Positions 60,443 through 64,000 of a stretch of 64,000 bases of DNA are shown here, piece after piece; within the stretch, counting starts at the first letter, position 1; each line of letters opens with the position of its first letter. The notes under the pieces are model-generated. The model was given only the letters and a program-made list of their open reading frames with translations, had not been told where the DNA came from and did not search any database. Origin of the DNA: Mycolicibacterium sp. P9-22 (GTDB lineage Bacteria > Actinomycetota > Actinomycetes > Mycobacteriales > Mycobacteriaceae). Made by a program: the position numbers and the translations under genes. The stretch lies in the NCBI RefSeq assembly GCF_008329585.1, contig NZ_NPKP01000001.1, positions 806,001 to 870,000 on the forward strand, in the 5' to 3' direction.

Positions 60443-61648
60443 CTACCAGGTGACGTCGACCCTTTCGGGGCCGAAGACGATCTGGTCATGCTTGAAGTTG
60501 ATGTCGTCGACCGGTGCCGCGAGTACGAGCGTCGGGATTCTGGTGAAGAGTTGCCTGAAGGCGACGTCCAGCTCGGCGCGAGCAAGGTTCTGCCCGACGC
60601 AGGAATGGGTGCCGATGCCGAACGCGACGCTGCGACGGTTGTCGCGTTCAGGGTCGAACGCGCATGGCGAATCGAACACCTGCGGGTCGTGATTCGCCGC
60701 GGACAGCAGAGCGATCACCCCGTCGCCCGCCGCGATGCGCTGGCCGCCGACCTCGAAGTCCTTGACGGCGGTACGAACTGGAATCGAGTCGCTGATCGAG
60801 TCCACGCGCAACATCTCCTCGATCATCCCCGCCCACGCGCCGGGCTCGTTTTGAACCGCCTCGAGACGAGGGCGGTCGGTCAACAGGTTGAGGACCCCCA
60901 TCGCGATCTGGTTGGCCGTCGTCTCGTATCCGGCGATGAGCAGGAGCATCGCGAATCCGACCAGCTGATCGTGGCGCAATTCGCCGGTCCTAACCTTCGA
61001 GATGATGAGACGGCCGAGAATGTCGTCGTCGGAGGGTGCGAGTTCCTTCTCCGAGACGACCTCGTCCATGTAGCCATTCAGCTCCGTGAGCACGGCCCCA
61101 TAGACGTCGGCGGGCGTCGTTCGATCGGTCAGCTGTGTCGCCAGGTGGGCGAAGTATTCGTTGCGGTCATAAGGCACACCGAGAAGCTGGCACATGACCA
61201 TGCTGGGAACCGGCAGACAGAACGCCTCGACGAGATCGGCCGAGGAGCCCGCCGCAAGCATTTGGTCGATGCATTGGTTCGCGATGGCCTCGATCCCCGG
61301 CCGCATAGCGGTGATGTGCCTGGCGCCGAACTCGCGCGCGAACATTCGACGGTAGTGCCCATGCTCCGGCTCATCCATGTACAGCAGGCTGGTGTCCTTG
61401 CCCGCCATCACGACCCCGGCGCGCAGCCTGGGTTGGTCGGACGGCTTGGTGGTCACATCTTGTCCGGCCAGCACCAGGCGGACGTCCTCATGTCGAGTCA
61501 GTACCCATGCGTCCGAGCCATTGGGAAGTGACACCAGTACCGGGGCCTGGGTGTCGCGCCATTGCCCGTATACGGCCGGCGGGGCGAACGGGCACTCCCG
61601 GGGAACGGGAAACGAGGGCTGCTCGGTCGCGAGGGCGTCTGAGATCAT
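60443..61648 (-). CDS. Cytochrome P450
   Basis: 401 residues from ATG 61648 with GGAGGAA upstream (the frame runs to 61861). The C-helix segment is YMDEPEHGHYRRMFAREFGA, the I-helix oxygen motif LLLIAGYETTANQIAMGV, the ExxR is in GMIEEMLRVDS (E-M-L-R), and the heme loop is SVAFGIGTHSCVGQNLARAE with the Cys ligand. Bacterial class I size, soluble. It is convergent with pyruvate carboxylase and divergent from the KstD-like gene across a region with two operators, so it is probably part of the same regulon. Confidence 0.93.
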   Translation of the reverse strand: MISDALATEQPSFPVPRECPFAPPAVYGQWRDTQAPVLVSLPNGSDAWVLTRHEDVRLVLAGQDVTTKPSDQPRLRAGVVMAGKDTSLLYMDEPEHGHYRRMFAREFGARHITAMRPGIEAIANQCIDQMLAAGSSADLVEAFCLPVPSMVMCQLLGVPYDRNEYFAHLATQLTDRTTPADVYGAVLTELNGYMDEVVSEKELAPSDDDILGRLIISKVRTGELRHDQLVGFAMLLLIAGYETTANQIAMGVLNLLTDRPRLEAVQNEPGAWAGMIEEMLRVDSISDSIPVRTAVKDFEVGGQRIAAGDGVIALLSAANHDPQVFDSPCAFDPERDNRRSVAFGIGTHSCVGQNLARAELDVAFRQLFTRIPTLVLAAPVDDINFKHDQIVFGPERVDVTW

Positions 61649-61766
61649 GGTTCCTCCAGGAATCGGGCGGACGAGCGCCATTTCCGGTCGACCATGGCGG
61701 CCCGTCACGCATGGCGCGCTAGTGATTGCGCGGCAGCATCCATGATAAGCCCCTATCGACACAATC

Positions 61767-61784
61767 GCATGCAAAAAAAGCGAC
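61767..61784. promoter_or_regulatory. GntR-type operator 8 (GCATGC-AAAAAA-AGCGAC)
   Basis: One perfect half-site and an A-rich centre, with a poor second half, 119 bases upstream of the P450 start. It is the weakest of the nine sites together with operator 2. Confidence 0.4.
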
Positions 61785-61978
61785 CAATATTCAGCCCCGC
61801 CGCACCGGAAGCCATAGTTCGGGAGGCCGCCTCGTCGGGCGCTCGATGTCTGGGTGATCATGAAATTGCTGGCCAGGCGCGTGGCTCCGGGTCGTAGGTG
61901 GCTGAGGTGCTGATCCCTGAATCGGTCCTAAATGCTGCGGCCCGTGACCACCTCGCACCGTTGACATCCTCCGTGGAT

Positions 61979-61996
61979 GCATGCAATGATGTCGAC
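61979..61996. promoter_or_regulatory. GntR-type operator 9 (GCATGC-AATGAT-GTCGAC)
   Basis: It lies between and over the -35/-10 elements of the putative promoter of the KstD-like gene (TTGACA at 61961). First half-site perfect, second half partial. Confidence 0.52.
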
Positions 61997-62081
61997 TATC
62001 AGTGACCCACGCCACAACCATGGACGGCTCAAGTCCACCGGCACCACCGAAAACGTCGACGAAGGTTGGAGAGATAGAACC

Positions 62082-63800
62082 GTGGCAGACCAACGAGGTG
62101 CGTATAGTTACGACGTCGTCGTCGTGGGTGCCGGTGCGGGGGGCATGTCCGCCGCCGTGGCGGCCGCCATTCGGGGTCTGTCGGTCCTGGTCGTCGAGAA
62201 GACCGAGTTTTTCGGCGGCACCACCGCATACTCTTCGGGCGCCATCTGGATTCCCAACAACTCGCACATTCACCGGACGCGTGGTGGCGAGTCCTTCGAC
62301 GCCGCGGAAAGTTATTTGCGTGCCACCGTGGGAGATACGGTGCCGGAGAACTTCCGTCGGGCCTTCCTCACCGAAGGGCCGCTGATGGTCGATGAATTCG
62401 ACACGCGCACTCGCGCGGTGCGGTGGAGTTACGTTGATGGTTACCCGGACTACTACCCCGAAGCGCCTGGCGGCTCATTGAGGGGCCGCGCGCTGGAAGC
62501 CGCTTTGGTCGACCCCCGCCAACTCGGCGCGGAGGCCGGGCGTCGGCGCAAGCCGACCGCGGTGCGCCGACCCAGGGGCGTCGTCCTGCGCACCTCCGAC
62601 GTGCAGGGCCTGAACAACATGGCTCGTACCATGCGGGGCAAATTGACGTTGGCCCAGGTTGGCGCTCGCTACCTGGGCCACCGGCTTCGAGGTGCTCAGG
62701 TCCTGGCGATGGGTCAAGCCATGGCCACCCGCTTACGACTAGCTTTGATGGAGTTCAATGTACCGGTCTGGTACTCGACCCCGTTGGTCGACCTGGTGGT
62801 CGACCAAGATGAAGGACGGCCCGCGAAAGTGGTCGGCGTGCGAGTCTCCCGCGATGGACACGACGTCACCGTCACGGCGCGGCACGGTGTCATCCTCTCG
62901 TCTGGCAGCTTCTCGCGGTCGCGCGAGATGCGTGAGAAGTATCTGACGGCTCCTACCTCGCCGGAGTGGAGCTTGGCGCACGCGGACGACACCGGAGACG
63001 CGATCACCATCGGTCTGCGCCACGGGGCCGCGCTCGACCTGATGGACAAGGTTTGGGGAATGCCATCGGTTCTGGTGCCTCAGCCCGACGGAACACGGCG
63101 GGCGGGAATGCTGATCGCCGAACGCCAACAAGCCGGCTCCATCATTGTCAACCAGAGCGGCGAGCGGTACACCAATGAGGCCGCCCCGTACGCGCAGTGC
63201 CGTAACGAGATGTACGCCAACAATGTCGACGGCGCCGAAACGATTCCGTCCTGGCTCATCTTCGACCATCGTTCGAAGAGACGATCGGTGATGCTCAATG
63301 TTCTTCCGCACCAGCGGTTCAGTCGCAAGTGGTTCGACAACGGCTTCATGAAGCGGGCAGACAGCATCCCAGAACTCGCGGCCCAGATGGGCGTTCCTCC
63401 GGCGCAGCTGACCCGGACCGTCGCGCGCTTCAACGAGTTCGCGCGCAACGGTGCCGACACCGACTTCGGTCGCGGCGACAGCGTCTACGACCGCTACTAC
63501 GGTGACCCGACACTGCCGAATCCAACCCTCGGAGAGTTGACCTCAGGGCCGTTCTACGCCGTGCAAGTGTGGCCAGCGGATCTGGGCACCAAGGGCGGCT
63601 TGAAGACCGACGAGTACGCACGCGTACTCGACGAGACTGGCACGCCGATTGAAGGCTTGTTCGCGACTGGCAACTGCTCGGCGTCGGTCATGGGAGACGT
63701 GTACCCGGGGCCCGGGGCGTCTTTGGGGCCGGCGATGGTGTTCGGCTACGTCGCGGCGAAGTTCGCGGCCCAACGGCCGGTCACGGTCACCTCTACCTAA
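62082..63800 (+). CDS. FAD-binding dehydrogenase, 3-ketosteroid-delta1-dehydrogenase-like
   Basis: 572 residues from GTG 62082 with GGAGAG upstream. The FAD Rossmann motif is YDVVVVGAGAGGMSAAVAAA with VLVVEKTEFFGGTTAYSSGA. A middle substrate domain contains RWSYVDGYPDYYPEAPGGSL, and the C-terminal YPGPGASLGPAMVFGYVAAK closes the FAD site. This is the KstD/fumarate-reductase-flavoprotein family. True KstD, 3-ketosteroid 4-ene dehydrogenase and other cyclic-ketone dehydrogenases share this pattern, so steroid specificity is not proven. Operator 9 precedes it. Confidence 0.85.
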   Translation: MADQRGAYSYDVVVVGAGAGGMSAAVAAAIRGLSVLVVEKTEFFGGTTAYSSGAIWIPNNSHIHRTRGGESFDAAESYLRATVGDTVPENFRRAFLTEGPLMVDEFDTRTRAVRWSYVDGYPDYYPEAPGGSLRGRALEAALVDPRQLGAEAGRRRKPTAVRRPRGVVLRTSDVQGLNNMARTMRGKLTLAQVGARYLGHRLRGAQVLAMGQAMATRLRLALMEFNVPVWYSTPLVDLVVDQDEGRPAKVVGVRVSRDGHDVTVTARHGVILSSGSFSRSREMREKYLTAPTSPEWSLAHADDTGDAITIGLRHGAALDLMDKVWGMPSVLVPQPDGTRRAGMLIAERQQAGSIIVNQSGERYTNEAAPYAQCRNEMYANNVDGAETIPSWLIFDHRSKRRSVMLNVLPHQRFSRKWFDNGFMKRADSIPELAAQMGVPPAQLTRTVARFNEFARNGADTDFGRGDSVYDRYYGDPTLPNPTLGELTSGPFYAVQVWPADLGTKGGLKTDEYARVLDETGTPIEGLFATGNCSASVMGDVYPGPGASLGPAMVFGYVAAKFAAQRPVTVTST

Positions 63801-63835
63801 CTGGCAAGGTTCATGATAACTGGCAAGGTTCATGG
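63798..63835 (+). repeat. Two tandem 19-base repeats at the end of the KstD-like gene
   Basis: TAACTGGCAAGGTTCATGA (63798-63816) is followed directly by TAACTGGCAAGGTTCATGG (63817-63835). The first copy begins with the TAA stop codon of the KstD-like gene. A simple slippage duplication is the likely origin. Confidence 0.75.
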
Positions 63836-63896
63836 TCGCCGCGGCCGATCGGGCAGCGACGGTTTTTTTCGCAAAAATGATAGGAGCGCAGACGAA

Positions 63897-64000
63897 ATGA
63901 GCGATTTCGCATTACTGAGTGGGTCCCAGATCCGGCAGCTCGCATTCGTCGTGCCCGACGCCGAGAAGGCTGCGCGCCGACACAGTGAGATCCTTGGATC
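63897..64000 (+). CDS. VOC (glyoxalase/dioxygenase fold) protein, N-terminal fragment
   Basis: Starts at ATG 63897 with AGGAGCG upstream and runs off the right edge (34 codons). SGSQIRQLAFVVPDAEKAAR, then RHSEILG, is the first beta-alpha unit of the vicinal-oxygen-chelate fold. It could be a glyoxalase-like isomerase, epimerase or extradiol-type enzyme; the rest is needed to decide. It continues the catabolic cluster. Confidence 0.7.
   Translation, partial: MSDFALLSGSQIRQLAFVVPDAEKAARRHSEILG

Larger units (their letters stand above)
61649..62081. other. Divergent regulatory region between P450 and KstD-like genes
   Basis: 433 bases without a convincing gene. It holds operators 8 and 9 and a possible + strand promoter with TTGACA at 61961-61966 and AATGAT at 61985-61990 (spacing 18). 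A short upstream frame from 61977 leads in phase into the KstD-like gene, but the GTG at 62082 has the better ribosome-binding site. Confidence 0.5.

Noticed and set aside
60488-61531. Plus-strand open frame of 347 codons
   Set aside because: Antisense to a P450 with all conserved motifs.
1-64000. CRISPR arrays, rRNA genes or riboswitches
   Set aside because: No regularly spaced repeats or recognisable conserved RNA cores were found on reading through the window.

Overview
The window comes from a high-GC actinobacterium, most likely a mycobacterium (Mycobacterium/Mycolicibacterium type) with an environmental, catabolic lifestyle. The evidence is a MceG-type Mce-transporter ATPase, an antigen-85/MPT51-like secreted protein, a DUF732 protein, an F420-type luciferase-like enzyme, many FadE-type acyl-CoA dehydrogenases, cytochromes P450, frequent GTG starts and ATGA gene overlaps. 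No rRNA, intact tRNA or CRISPR array was seen.

Layout. (1) 1-16.1 kb: acyl-CoA/lipid accessory genes. These are a P450 cut by the window edge, two acyl-CoA dehydrogenases, a thiolase, two APH-like phosphotransferases, three TetR regulators (two are close paralogues), a cytochrome oxidase III/IV pair, FAD and GMC oxidoreductases, a double-hotdog protein and two small secreted proteins. Several promoters carry a near-palindromic AT-rich box. (2) 16.2-19.0 kb: an MPT51-like protein without the antigen-85 serine, a small secreted protein, a MceG ATPase with no mce genes nearby, and a coupled hypothetical gene. (3) 19.0-21.2 kb: a TetR gene and a decayed CoA-transferase::acyl-CoA-dehydrogenase fusion. 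(4) 21.6-26.3 kb: an island-like segment with a membrane-anchored protein, a Ser/Thr kinase and a TPR-HEPN protein. It is bordered by the 3' half of a tRNA-Val(UAC) gene and by remnants of MerR and epimerase genes. (5) 26.3-31.1 kb: an MFS transporter, a GH78 alpha-L-rhamnosidase and a GntR regulator. (6) 31.35-35.39 kb: three nested, inactivated insertion sequences (IS256-like inside the end of an IS30-like, inside an IS6110-like IS3 element). (7) 35.4-64 kb: a large CoA-dependent catabolic cluster.

The catabolic cluster holds two tandem acyl-CoA dehydrogenase pairs, a double CaiB CoA-transferase, three enoyl-CoA hydratases, a MaoC hydratase, two SDRs, a cysteine-less thiolase/aldolase with a DUF35 partner, and a luciferase-like oxidoreductase. 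It also has a TPP-dependent E1 alpha/beta pair, a 2Fe-2S ferredoxin, a Rieske oxygenase, a pyruvate carboxylase, a P450 and a KstD-like dehydrogenase. The inventory resembles steroid or polycyclic-terpenoid degradation, but the substrate cannot be read from sequence. Nine sites of the form GCATGC-N6-GCATGC (half-site variants) lie in the divergent promoter regions of this cluster. One lies at its single GntR/FCD regulator, so the cluster looks like one regulon of about 25 kb that has not, to my knowledge, been defined.
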